This document shows, one piece after another, positions 1-11,230 of a stretch of DNA of 64,000 nucleotides. Under the pieces are notes generated by a model. The model searched no databases and was not told the DNA's origin. It saw only the letters and a program-made list of their open reading frames with translations. The stretch's first letter is position 1; each line of letters starts with the position of its first letter. The DNA lies in assembly GCF_027887165.1 (NCBI RefSeq), contig NC_077232.1:18616755-18680754 (forward strand), given 5' to 3'. Source of the stretch: Monodelphis domestica. Its lineage: Eukaryota; Chordata; Mammalia; Didelphimorphia; Didelphidae. A program made the translations under genes and the position numbers.

Positions 1-1284
1 AATTGATATGTTTGTGAAATGGGTGAAATATAATCTTAGGATGAGTGTGTACTAGCTTCCTGAGAATGTGCCTTAGTTTATTATTGAGTCCCAATTTTTT
101 AGAATGGTTTTTAAACTGACATTAGCTCATGACCTCCTTCAGATATTTCCTATATGCTTGGGATGCCTACCATTAGAAGATTCTCATCTTTCCCTAACTG
201 AGTCATAAGGTTAACAGGCCTTGAACCTGGTTAAGAGGACATCATATTGAAAAATACTGGTTTGCTAGCTTATAAGAAGGTGCAGGAATAAGAGGTTGCA
301 TAAAAAAGTTAAATACATTGTATTCTGGTTGCTTTTTGTAGTTACTATAATTTTACTAATTGGTAATTAGTCATTATCTTTAATTAATCACTCTCTTTGG
401 CTAAATACTAGGTAATTCTAATATCTAGAATCTCATTTTTTAAGGTGATCAAAGGATTTTTATTCTCTTCAGTCCCTCCTCTAATCCTGAGGATTTTATA
501 TTTGAAAATCAATTACCATAAAAAAGAACCACATTTCCCATGAGCCCACTGACTTCCTGTCATTACATACTTCCTGTAGACAGAGGATAAAGTAAGTGAT
601 CAATGAGGTTCTTCCACTCTTTTGCATGCAGCCAGCATGGTGATTTCAGTGAGTGGGAATTTTGAAAATGGCTAATCAGCCATGGGCACATACATGGTCT
701 TTATTTTATATCCTCTTTATTCCTTGATTTCTAGTGATCATTTAATAAACCTTCTAAAATATGTTTTCATTGTTGATATTTAATTTTAATTTTTACAGGA
801 TCATCATAATCTTTGGACAGTGCAAGGTGTTCCCAACAGTCCTTACAGAGGATATTCCACTAAGGATCAATGCATGATACAGAGGAGGCATTTTAGTAAT
901 GAGACTCATCTGTAACTTTCCTAAGACTACAAGAATGGATATAATTCATAGGAAAATTACTACCATTACTTGATTACAATACAAATTTAATGAAAATACA
1001 ATATATTTATGTGAAACAGAGATAGAATGTAAGAAACTAAACTCAATAATGGGGAGGTCCCCTGATAGTGAACAAATAACACATTCTTCTTGATTTTCTT
1101 TTTCTACATTGGTTTCTAGAATATTCTCAAAGCTCTGTCACTCTCACTAGAATTGCTTATATACAGTTATGGTCTTTTTCTGAGAATGTTTGTTAGACTT
1201 TTTAGGAATGGCATAATCTAGGTATAGACATCAATCTTTTCAATATCAGAAGAAGGATTTAAACTTAAATATAGGAACACATTC
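1..1284. other. Upstream block of OR unit 1, no gene
   Basis: No coding region is seen. The stretch aligns by eye base after base with 38076-39344, so it is the left end of a duplicated upstream block that continues off the window. It is AT-rich, with only short open frames that are not kept in the paralogous copy. Confidence 0.8.
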
Positions 1285-2890
1285 TAACAATTAATATGGT
1301 CAATAGATTCAGTGAGGACTATCCCATAAAATGCTTTGCTGTCTTTGGAGTTACGTATTTTTTATTCCACAGAGACAAATATGAACAACATCTCAGATAA
1401 CCAAATGTAATTATACTTATTACTAGAAGAATGATGAGAAGCCAAAAAGAAATGCAACATTCTTATTTCTTAATGGAAAATAAGAATAAGAAACTTGCTT
1501 ATAATGATGATTGTGAGCTATGGTAACTGTAAAAGATCCAGGAAACCTAGGGGGGCATTCAGAAACAGATGTGTCAGTGATTAGAATCATGAGCTCTGAG
1601 ATAATTTGATTAAAACCTTCATTAAGGAAGAGGTTTCAATAATCTATACTATAGATACTATGCTACAGGTTTTCATTGCTTTATTTACCAGACTCTTCAT
1701 CTGTGACACATTAATTCTACTTAACAGTATTAAAGCAAATGGTTACATTAGTAATTTCCTGCATGATCTCCTCAAGAGTAAAATTGTTTTTGGTCAGGTT
1801 CTGTGTGTTGATATTTTCCTCCAAAAGACTTGTGATAGGGCTACTATCAAGCCCTATTTTGATAGTCTCAAGAATACAGTGGACTTAGAATATAAAATAG
1901 AATTCATTAGTTCGGTGGTCTCAATCTATACTCTGTACTGAGAGGGTACCTTAGAACTTGGTAAGATCAGTGAGTTTAATGTAATAAATAATGAAGGGAA
2001 ATCACCAGTATTAGTGATTCCCTTTTAGACCAGGTAGTCTAACACTTTTATCTCTTGCTAAGGGATATAACTTTTTCCCAATGAGACTAGTGATTTGAAA
2101 TAATATCTTATTTTTAATCAGTTCCATAACCTCTACCTTTGTACGAGACACTAAAACGTGAATTTTCAGGGGACATATAATTGCTGCAGAATTAGTGAAA
2201 CAACTCATCTTTTGTTTAGTGGTAACATTATATCTTTGGAGGAAGCTTTTGGTCTTTTTGATACAATTTTTTAAAAAGCCTACTTCATCTCACCAACATT
2301 ACATGGAGGAAGGACAGCAATAAGTATCTTCAGGGACAAAAAAAGAAGGGGAGCAAATGCTTTTTTTTTTGTTTGTTTCATTAAGCATCAGACTACAAAA
2401 AAGATTATCTGGTGTTATTATATTTGAAGTTTCAAAAAGAAAAGGACATATTAACAGAAAACAGACCAGTCATGAAAACTGTTGCCTAAATAGGCTTAGA
2501 TCAGGCAATCTTTGGAACAGGTAAACCACTCCTTTAAGTCAGATTATAACTAGAGCTATCATAAGATTGAACAGAATTCCTATCCATAATAGAGGCATTT
2601 AGAAAGATTGCCAGAATACCATTGGTCTTCAGTAACATTGTAGGGCACCATTAAGGGTGAACAAAAGGTGAAGATTTCCTTTGAGATCAACGAATCCAGG
2701 AGTCTTTTTGACCAATCTTCATTTGAGTTGGAGTGATCAGAAGAACGTGGAAAATGCGTCCCTGTGTAGGTTGCAGTCTCCTGTGATGTTTAAAGTTCTT
2801 AATATAAACATAAGCTCCTCACAGGAAATTATGCCATGATAAACCTAAAGGTTCAGTCTAAACCATTGATTAGAATATTGTATTTCACAA
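1285..2890 (-). mobile_element. Class I (gammaretrovirus-like) ERV fossil, antisense env and end of pol
   Basis: Read on the minus strand, the right end (about 2640-2890) resembles the C-terminal part of a gammaretroviral integrase. The left part resembles an envelope transmembrane region, judged from the better preserved copy at 39345-40960. It is old and heavily broken, with no recognisable flanking LTR pair. The same fossil lies at the same place in the other upstream blocks, so it was inserted before the OR units duplicated. The family call rests on short motifs only. Confidence 0.5.
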
Positions 2891-4599
2891 GGTGGCAGTG
2901 AGCCATTATTGAATCCTTCTGGGGTTCAACTATTCAAAAATTCTGAATCTGTCATTCTTTGCACTTGTACTCAAGAGTAGTTTTAGAAAACTTGTCAAAA
3001 ATTTTACATAAATCTTGCCAAATGATTTCACTAGTGTTCCCATCCATTACCAATAAACTAGAACTTTGAAGGCAAGTGTCCTTGAAGGCTACAGTTTGCA
3101 GGATTAGACACAGATTTGGGGAAATAGTTAACTAGGATAATTTCTAATTTATAAATTGCTAGCCCCATAATAGTCCTGAGAGTTAGCACATAAATGAAAA
3201 TATACATATTAGTATTTTACAACTGAGGGAATTGGGCTTCATCCAGGATACATTACTTGCCTAAAGTTTCACAATAATCTCTAATTCTATCTCAAATTTT
3301 TACTATCAAATTTAGTCATCTTTTTCCTGGGGGACCATGGGGAAATCTTTGAACTACCTGGCCTTTCTTTCTTGGTTAATATCACATTTAAATTTAGCCA
3401 TCACCTTTTGACTATATTAAGGTCTGAGATTATTTTCTTCATTTAAAAAATAAATTAACTGAGACTTGGGGATGTTCATTGGCTTTCTCCATGTCACATA
3501 CCTAGGAGGAATAGAATCCAAACTTTAGTTTATGACCTTGTCCAGGAATCTTTCTACCTCATTTTGCTAATAACATCCTAGGATTATTCCCATGAGAAAA
3601 TGGTCTCTGTACTCATAGTTTCCTTCCATGATCAGAGAAGAATTTAATGGCTTGTTTTGTTCATGAGTAGTCAGCAGAGCTGCTGTGTATCTCTAAGGGA
3701 CCACCAGTTCCTCAGAGATGCAAGTTTTCAAGATCTAGATAAGGTCCCTGCTCCAAGCCTAACTTTAGCTCTTGACATTGCAACATTTCACTCTAGGGTT
3801 CCATGCTGTGGTTCCAGATTGTAGGTCTAATTCATTTAGTTATTTAATCATTCATCTAGTTTCTTTCATGTTTCCTGAGGCTAAATTGAGTGGATGATAG
3901 GAGTGGGCATCCCCAAACATATTTTTATTCATGCCATGGCAATCGACAGGAGTGACCACTCTGCCACTAGGAACTTTTGTCTAGTTTGTCCCAGTGACTA
4001 TGGAGATGATTCTGTAATGGAGTCATGTGGTTCCTTAATTTGGAATTTCAGGGTCAAACTTTGAATATAAAATTGTTGGCTAACCCTCTTCTTTGGTGTT
4101 CTAGCCAACTTACTCCATAGAAAGTCGGGTAGGTTCAAAGGATACCCTATCTTAGACTATAGGGCTTATGTAGACAAAAACAAAGCATAGTGGAAACATT
4201 TCTAGACCTGGAAGCAGGAAGAATTGGAAAAAAAAGAAAAAAACTTCTCTATCTAATCCACTATTTCCCCACTGGTAAGTCAATTAACTTCTTACATTTC
4301 CTCGTATTGAAAATATGCAAATATTTGTGGTACACATAGGGTTGTTTTAGGGCTCCAATGAAATTATGCATGTAAATTGTTTTACAACATACAAATCCTC
4401 TAAAAATATCTCTGGAGCATTTGCAAGTTCCTCATTCTTCAGTAACTGAAGGAGCCTTATGAACAACGATTTACTGTGCAATCCTAATGAAGACTTCATT
4501 AAATAATGTTGGTGATTAATAGATTTTGTACAAAACACTGCATTAAATTTGTGAACAAAGGGGGTTGGTAATCAATTTTAGGTGAAACACAGTCCTTGC

Positions 4600-4830
4600 C
4601 ATCAATGCTAATAACTCACATTTACATAAGAATTAAGCATTTGCAAAAGTTTTCTATCACTCTTCTCATCTGAATCTACTGAGAACTGTGTAATATGATT
4701 AATATTATTAACCTCCCTTTTATAGGTGAATAGCTTGAGGTTGATTGATTTAAGTGACTTTTCCATAGATATATTATTAATAAGGATCTGAGGTGAGATT
4801 TAAATCCAGGAAGGCGCACGGGGATGACAA
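4600..4830. repeat. MIR/THER1-like old SINE
   Basis: It has the MIR-type layout: 'ctcacattta', a run of 'tcatctgaatctactgagaa', an 'attaatattattaacctccc' region and 'ggtgaatagcttgaggttgattgatttaagtgac'-like sequence, shortened here. Equivalent copies lie at about 42596-42810, 46495-46660, 25690-25830 and 62340-62560, so it predates the unit duplications. Confidence 0.55.
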
Positions 4831-5539
4831 GCATTGGGTTATACCATGTATCATTGTTCAAAGTCTGTTTCTGTTTCATGCATATTGGCAGTAGAGTGAT
4901 CTTTCAACATGAAAGCCCTAATCATATCCATATTGAGCTACATGATTGATCCTATGTTTTTCTTATGCATTTCTGTTCCCAGAGTTCTTTCTCTGAATTT
5001 GGATAGCATTCTTTCTCATGATCCTTATGTAACTTAATATTATTTTTCTGAAATGATTTCCTTATATCAAACAAATTTGTTTCTTCTTAATGTTTATCTT
5101 TTCCCCTGGGATTTTACCTTTTTATACAAGTGGGACAAGTCATAACCTTCCATCATATTACAATCCTTCAGATACTTGAAAATAACTTGAATATCAACTC
5201 CTGTCCTGACACACATTTTATCTTTTCTATATTAAATACCCACAGTTTATTCCATCAATTCTAAATAGTAATATTAAAAAGTATTTCTCCATTTTGGAAT
5301 TTTCTAGCCAATCAATGTCCTTCCCAATGTGAAAAACAAACAACTGAACACATTGCTCCATGTGTTGACTACCAAGGACCACATCTGTGTGCCTGGTTAA
5401 GGTTCTTTGTTCAATATAAGGTCAAATTCCTTTTCTGTTTAGCCATATAGGTCACAAAGTCATTTTGGGGAACCAATGTATTTAAGGTACTTCATGAAAT
5501 TTAAAGAGACTGCTCTTGTATGTTGGGTAGAAGTGGATG

Positions 5540-5765
5540 AATAGAATTAACAAGTCCCAAGTTGAAATTCATCCTCAGACACATATGAGGTGACCCTCAG
5601 AAAGTCATTTAATGTTTGTTTGCCTTAGTATCCTCAACTTTAAAATGTATTTAAAAATAGCACATATATTTCAGGGTCATTGTGAGAATCAAGTAAGATC
5701 ATGTTAATAAAGTGCCTAGTATGGTACTTGTCACATAATTGATACTATAGAAATGTTCCTTTACT
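5540..5765 (+). repeat. CORE-SINE (MIR/THER1 type)
   Basis: It shows the usual order of a CORE-SINE: 'catcctcagaca', 'aaagtcatttaatgtttgtt', 'cctcaactttaaaatg', then 'aataaagtgcctagtatggt'. Paralogues sit at about 43530-43760, 47360-47600, 26210-26440 and 63090-63330. It ends just before the site where an L1 later entered two of the blocks. Confidence 0.7.
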
Positions 5766-6395
5766 TCTCTTCACCAATATAGATTCAAGTTTTCATCATC
5801 TTTGGTATCAACTCCCTATGAAAAGTCATTGTTTCATTGTAAATGCAAAGACCATTGTCCTTGTCAGAAAATAGTAGCAAAATCCAGTCAGTGGGTATAT
5901 TTTCTGACATGTTTTTACCTGTTTCACCAACTTTGAGATTCAGATGATTTCCTTAGTAGAGTATCTTTTGTTTCCTTAAAAGACCAGCTAATCATTCCTC
6001 TCCTTTTCTTACCTTTAGCTTTCTATGGTTCCCTCACCTGATCTTGAGCCCTATCATACCTCTGATTATATTACTAGAAAGTAAGATCTCCTTTTGCACT
6101 CAACATTTGTCACATGGTATTTTGGGGTACTGTAGATTTTTTTATATCTATGTCTACCTAATTGAATTTTTTATCTCCAAAATTTCATTCTTGACATCAT
6201 TTGGTACTTTGATGTTGAACACCCCATATAATTAGTAAAAAAAAATCCTAATTTATTTTACCTCTGGAATGTGGGGAATTGGCTACCAAAACCTAATGTG
6301 AATGCCTTAACAATCACTGGTTTTTCTTTCTTTATCTCAAATTTTGGGATAACTTAATGAATTTCCTCTTACTCCTCCAACATTACTAGTGCTGG

Positions 6396-6442
6396 GTGAC
6401 GGTTAGGTCTAGGGTTAGGGTTAGTTACCTTAACCCTAAAGC
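6396..6442 (+). repeat. Short telomere-like repeat with hairpin potential
   Basis: The sequence contains two and a half TTAGGG-type repeats (tagggttagggttag) followed seven bases later by the reverse complement (ttaaccctaa), giving a small hairpin. A diverged version is at 48234-48278. The B block (about 28190-28210) lacks it. No function is implied. Confidence 0.6.
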
Positions 6443-7904
6443 CCATTTATTTTGTTCCTACCCAACAATTCCTCATTTTGTGAGAATCAAATACAAAATG
6501 GAATGAATACATATTAATCCTTCACTTTTGAACTTCTGATGAAGAAAAATTCCACCATCATAAGGAAATTAACAAGAAATATAAAAAATGTGACTCCAGG
6601 TCAAGAGTGATTTGAAGTAGACAACTTCTGAGAAATGATCCTCACTTGAGATTCTCTGATTTAATTTTCTATAATTTTTCAAGATATAACTAGTTCTAGA
6701 TAGCATGTGACAGTCTTACTTAGAACTATTTGGAAATTTTTTTTCTAATATTTCAAGGTGGTGAAGTTAAAGTAAGTATTCTAAGTGTAAGTGATTGATG
6801 GATAACTGTTGTAGGAATTCCCAAACTGTAATGGCTTATACTCGGGTGTGGGATGGACTATGGATTTGTCTGATGCACAAAGGCCATCTTAACTTAGTTA
6901 CCACTACCACTGGTCAATTGGTGAGTGCCATTTATGAACTGTCCACTGCATGCCTGGCACTAGGCCAAGACTGGTGAATACCAAAAAATTAAGATAGAGC
7001 ACCTACTCTCCAGGAAATCGAAATCTTAAGGTAAATGCATATAAATGTATAAATAAGCTCTATCCAGGTTAAATTTGAGATAATCAAAAGAGGGAAGTTA
7101 CTGGAGTTGAGATGGATCTAGAAAGCCTTTGTGGGGCTTGGGTCCTAGATAAAAGGAGGTATAAAGAAATGTTAATGAAATCCCAGGGACCAGAAAACCT
7201 TATACTGAATGAAAGGACAAAATGTTCCTTTTCTGTGACTGCCTTCTGCTTGCAAAGTGGCAGGATAGAATATTTAAAAAGGAAGAGGCTATGTGAGGAA
7301 AATAAATTTAGAAATCCTACATTTATTAAGTGATCTAATAGTGGTCCTTTGGGAAAAAAAATTCTCACAACTATGTAACTATTATCCACTAGCAGCTGTT
7401 CTTCCTCAAGATCTAGTGACTTCAGTTCACTGAACACATCTTGTAGCTACAATAATTCTAGGACTAAGCAGAATCCCAATGAAATCTCAGTCAACTATCT
7501 GTGAGTCTCTCCTCAGTTCACTGAGTCTCTTAATTTTCTTCTTATTTTATTCCTCCATTTAAACCATTATTCTTTTTTATGTATTCTTCATTCAAATGAA
7601 GCATGTTCATAGGAAAAGGTCTCTGACCTACATGAAACTCCTTGTTGTGATGATTTTCACTGGAGAAAGGCACATCCCTTTCCTGAAGTGACTAATTCCA
7701 CTTTAGATATTATAAGTGTGAGTACAATGAAAGAAAACTAAAGTGAGGGTAGCTCCAAGGACAGAACCAAGATAGAAGAGTATAAACAGAGAAAATTTGA
7801 GCAACTCTGGGGATCTTTTCTCAAAAATATTAATGTAATACTTCAAAATGAATACTGGATAGAAAGAACCAATAATAAATTTAGTGAAGCAATTTTCCAA
7901 TAGA

Positions 7905-8345
7905 AAACAACTTGAAAAGTAGCCAGAGAGGGTCTGGGCCACAGGTTTTTGAGGGGAGCAAAGACCAGAGAAAGGCTGTACAGCCTATAGGCAGGCTTCT
8001 CCTGAGGATAGTGAGAAGCCAACAGCAAATTTCCCCCAAAACACATGTATTGTTCCAAGGTTCTAAAAGTGGGCCCAAGTTACCTTTGAGTTCATGAAAT
8101 CCTGTCTAAGCTAAGAGCAGTGCAACTCCACACACATCCCTTAAAGTTCCAAACCCCAGCTCAAGTCTGCAATGAAGCTCTAAACCATAGTAAAGGACAG
8201 TGAATTGTGTGCCTGAGTGGTGTAGACCCCAATAAGACTCTGAGCCCCCTTCCAAGCCCAAACCAAGGCCCCAACTCCTAGCACAAGGCACTTGGCTGGG
8301 AACCTGGAACCAGTGCAAGGTAGTGTGAAGCACTCCTAACAAATA
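7905..8345 (+). repeat. Interspersed repeat fragment, possibly L1 5' region
   Basis: The left part (to about 8090) matches 49765-49960, and the right part (about 8225-8340) matches 18834-18937. In the copy at 49765 the element runs on into sequence resembling the end of an L1 ORF1. I therefore suspect a degraded L1-type element with different internal deletions in each unit, but I cannot name the family with certainty. Confidence 0.35.
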
Positions 8346-8785
8346 GAAACCAAAAGAACAATCATTCCTCTAAGTAACCTGATCATGTGTTTCCTGGCCT
8401 GCCAGTCCTTTCCTCTTTTCCCTTCACCTGCCTGCTCTGTTCCAACTTCTTCCTTCTTCATTCTCTTCTCACTTCTCCCTCCCCTCAAGGCCAAGTCCTT
8501 CACTTTTATTGACATACAACATGTACATGAATTCAAACCTGGCATATAGGTCAAACAACTCAGGAGGGGGAGGGAATGAATTTCCTTGACACACCATCAA
8601 AGAAGTAGGAGGGAAACCATATATTAGAGCATGAAAATACAACAAAAAGGAAAAATATTAAATGTGTCCCTTTCATATAATAAAACAATAAAATTATAAA
8701 CAATAAGAGCCTATAAAAGACAAATAAAATTAATTGGAAAATAAAGTAATCAAATATTTTAAAAATGGGTGTCAAATAGAAAATG
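8346..8785. other. Conserved upstream segment, unidentified
   Basis: It holds a pyrimidine-rich stretch (8395-8510) and an AT-rich tail. It is shared with 50735-51164 in front of the OR at 52103. No open frame or repeat family was recognised. Confidence 0.5.
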
Positions 8786-9605
8786 AGTGAAAAAGTGATA
8801 AATGTTGAAAAGGATGTGGCAAAACTGGGACTCTAATGCATTGTTAGAGTAGTTGAGAACTGATCCAACCATTCAGGAGGGCAACTGTAATTATGCCCAA
8901 AGGTCTATAAAACTGTGCATATCCATTGATCACTACTGGGTCTATAAAAAAAGATCATAAAAAGGTAAAGGAGCTACTTGTAGAAATATATTTATAGCAG
9001 CTCTGTTTTTGGTGGCAAAGAATTGGAAATTAAAGGGTTGTCCATCATTTGGGAAATGGCTGAACAAATTGTGTCATATGTTGGCAATGTGGTACTATGG
9101 AGTTGTAAGAAACAATGATCAGGATGATTTCATAAATGACAAGAAAGTCCTACATGAATGGAGGAAGAGAAAAATTAGCAGAACCAGATTATTGTATTTA
9201 GTAACAGCAATTTTGTGAGATGGTCAATTTTGAAAGACTTTGCTATGCTCAGCAATATAATGATCTGGGAAAATTCTGAGTAATAATGACAAAGAATACT
9301 ATCCACCTCCAGAAAAAGAACTGTTAGAGGTTCATATAGATCAAAACATACTATTTTTCACATTATTATTTTATTTTAGAGTATGGGTTTTATATGAGTT
9401 TTCTTTTAAAACAATAACTAATATGGAAATCTGTTTTGCATGATAACATATACATAACCCATATCAAATTGCTTACCATCTCTGAGAGTGGGGAACAGAG
9501 GAAGCCAATCTGGATCTTTTTATTTTAGTAAATGTACATTGAAAGCTATTATTACCTATAATTGGGAAAGTAAAATATCTTTGACAATAAAGGTGAAGAG
9601 AAATA
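8786..9605 (+). mobile_element. Old L1 3' end in front of the first OR
   Basis: Translation around 9012-9110 gives a pattern like the C-terminal end of L1 ORF2 (VAKNWK, CPSFGKWLNKL, WYYG). It is 5'-truncated and decayed, ending near an 'aataaaggtgaagag' tail. Equivalent pieces precede the other full-length ORs (13300-14190, 29941-30860, 51165-51860), so the insertion predates the gene duplications. Confidence 0.8.
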
Positions 9606-9806
9606 CATGAAGTACCCTCTATAAGAAACGTGATTAGATAATTTGCAATAACTGGAGTAATTGCTTTGACAAATACCTAAATGCTCTCAGTCACTTTATT
9701 CTCCATTTCTACCTTTAACATAAGATATTTTTATGACTGTGTTTTGTCTTGAAGTAATTCAACATGAAATGTTAATAGTTCTGATGGTTACTCTTTTTCC
9801 ATTCAG
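9606..9806 (+). promoter_or_regulatory. 3' end of OR intron with splice acceptor
   Basis: A pyrimidine-rich tract (ctctttttccattcag) ends in AG at 9805-9806, 28 bases before the canonical OR ATG. The 200 bases before it are well conserved in front of all four full-length copies, as expected for the intron that separates 5' untranslated exons from the single coding exon of OR genes. The upstream exon and promoter could not be placed. Confidence 0.65.
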
Positions 9807-9834
9807 GAGAATGACATCACTCTCAAATGACATT

Positions 9835-10779
9835 ATGGGGAACAGATCTGCAGTGAATGAGTTCATCCTTGTAGGATTAACAGATGCCCCAGGGCTTCAG
9901 GTTCTATTCTTCATAATGGTCACCCTCATTTATCTCATCATCTTGGCAGGGAACCTGGGGATAGTGGCTCTGATCTCCCATGATTCCTGCCTCCATACCC
10001 CAATGTACTTTTTCCTCAGGAATCTATCTCTGGTAGATTTTGGTCTTTCCTCAACGATAATTCCCAAGGTGATGACTGGGCTCCTTACAGGGGACATGGT
10101 CATCTCTTATGATGGATGTGCTACCCAGTTGTTCTTTTTTGTGGCCTTTGCTGCTATTGAAAGTTTTCTTTTAGCCTTCATGGCCTATGATCGCCATGCA
10201 GCTGTGTGTAGACCTCTACATTATGCCTCTACTATGACTTCAAAAATGTATGTATTTCTGGCCAGCGGAGCTCATATCTGGGGTGTTCTGACCGCCTCCA
10301 TATTCATAGGAAGTATTTTTAGTCTTTCCTTCTGCAGGTCCAATATAGTCCACCACTTTTTCTGTGATATTCCCCCTCTCTTAGTTCTCTCTTGCTCTGA
10401 AATTCACATCACTGAATCAATCATCTTTATTTTAGGATCATTAAATGGATCCTTTACATTTCTTGTTATCTTTGTTTCTTACTTGTTCATCTTCATCACT
10501 GTCCTTAAGATCCGTTCTGCTGATGGGCGCCAGAAAGCTTTTTCCACCTGTGCTTCCCATCTCACTGCAGTGTTCATATTTTATGGGACGTGCACTTTCA
10601 TGTACTTCCGACCCAGCTCAAGCCACTCAATGGACTCAGACAAAATGGTGTCAGTATTCTACACCATGGTTATCCCTATGTTGAATCCTCTCATCTATAG
10701 TCTGAGAAACAAAGATGTTAAGAATTCTTTCAGAAAAGTTATGAGAAGACAACAACTTCAATTTGATCATCCTTTTTAA
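9835..10779 (+). CDS. Olfactory receptor, class II, OR5B-like, intact
   Basis: This is a seven-transmembrane odorant receptor of 314 aa that would signal through Golf in olfactory cilia. Visible hallmarks are an N-glycosylation site at Asn3 (NRS), the GN pair in TM1 (39-40), LHTPMYFFLRNLS (53-64), Cys95 and Cys177 for the conserved disulfide, MAYDRH (116-121), [10 protein letters not shown] (234-243) and [12 protein letters not shown] (281-292). The open frame begins further upstream (9733), but that part is intronic. The ATG at 9835 matches the usual OR start, with A at -3 and G at +4; an in-frame ATG at 9811 lies inside the exon and could add eight residues. The sequence resembles the OR5B subfamily from memory. 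It is closest to the copy at 52103 (12 differences over about 153 central residues). The DRH motif replaces the usual DRY. Confidence 0.95.
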   Translation: MGNRSAVNEFILVGLTDAPGLQVLFFIMVTLIYLIILAGNLGIVALISHDSCLHTPMYFFLRNLSLVDFGLSSTIIPKVMTGLLTGDMVISYDGCATQLFFFVAFAAIESFLLAFMAYDRHAAVCRPLHYASTMTSKMYVFLASGAHIWGVLTASIFIGSIFSLSFCRSNIVHHFFCDIPPLLVLSCSEIHITESIIFILGSLNGSFTFLVIFVSYLFIFITVLKIRSADGRQKAFSTCASHLTAVFIFYGTCTFMYFRPSSSHSMDSDKMVSVFYTMVIPMLNPLIYSLRNKDVKNSFRKVMRRQQLQFDHPF

Positions 10780-10790
10780 CTGGAGAAAAA

Positions 10791-10796
10791 AATAAA
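10791..10796 (+). other. AATAAA just after the OR stop
   Basis: A candidate poly(A) signal begins 12 bases after the stop codon. It is kept in the other three full-length copies (15366-15371, 32036-32041, 53058-53063). OR transcripts often use more distant sites, so its use is uncertain. Confidence 0.4.
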
Positions 10797-10994
10797 CCTA
10801 CAACTTCTTTCCTTTGTGATCCATTCTCCAATAAGTCTATTTTTCTTATTCACAAAGAAGTTTAATCCATATTTTCCCACAAATAGCATCATGTAGCAGC
10901 CAATGTCATACACTTGGAATAGAGAACATATTATTTAAATTCTGTGTCAGACACTTTTATATTGTGTCACCATAGGGCCACACTGTATAACCTA

Positions 10995-11230
10995 AGGAAG
11001 CTAGGCATCACAAGGAATAGAGCAATGGATATGGAATCAGGAATATCTGAATTCAAATCTGGCCTCAGAAACATAGTTTTGTGACCCAAACAAGTCACTT
11101 AATCTTATTTTCCTCAGCATCTTCTTCTGCAAAAAACAGAGAAGGAGATACCAAACCACTCCAGTATCTTTGCAAAGAAAACTTCTCATAAATTCCTGAA
11201 ATATTAAAAAGAAATAAAAAAATTATTGAA
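10995..11230 (+). repeat. CORE-SINE (MON1/WSINE type) downstream of OR
   Basis: It has typical order: 'agctaggcatcacaagg', 'atagagcaatgg', 'gaattcaaatctggcctcag', 'gtgacccaaacaagtcactta', 'cctcagcatcttcttctg', 'aaaccactccagtatctttg'. The same copy lies about 220 bases after the stop in all five OR units, so it predates them and may be part of the 3' untranslated region. Confidence 0.85.

Larger units (their letters stand above)
2891..7904. other. Upstream block of OR unit 1, repeat-rich and noncoding
   Basis: No gene is seen. It aligns by eye with 40961-44037, 45735-49760, 23930-29145 and 60600-63350. Two old SINE copies and a telomere-like motif are listed separately. The longest minus-strand open frame (117 codons, 7084-7437) is not kept as a protein in the paralogous copy near 49000 and is taken as chance. 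Confidence 0.75.

Noticed and set aside
530-770. Possible LTR-like segment (also 38600-38840)
   Set aside because: It has an AATAAA on the + strand and a promoter-like look, but I could not define ends or a duplication, and its orientation does not fit the antisense provirus nearby.
7084-7437. 117-codon minus-strand open frame
   Set aside because: The paralogous region (48986-49201) keeps only part of it and with changed frames. There is no domain, and the local sequence is a noncoding block.
9733-9834. Longer start for the first OR (348 aa)
   Set aside because: The extra codons lie mostly upstream of a good splice acceptor at 9805-9806, and OR proteins of this type start at the MGNRS/MENRS position.
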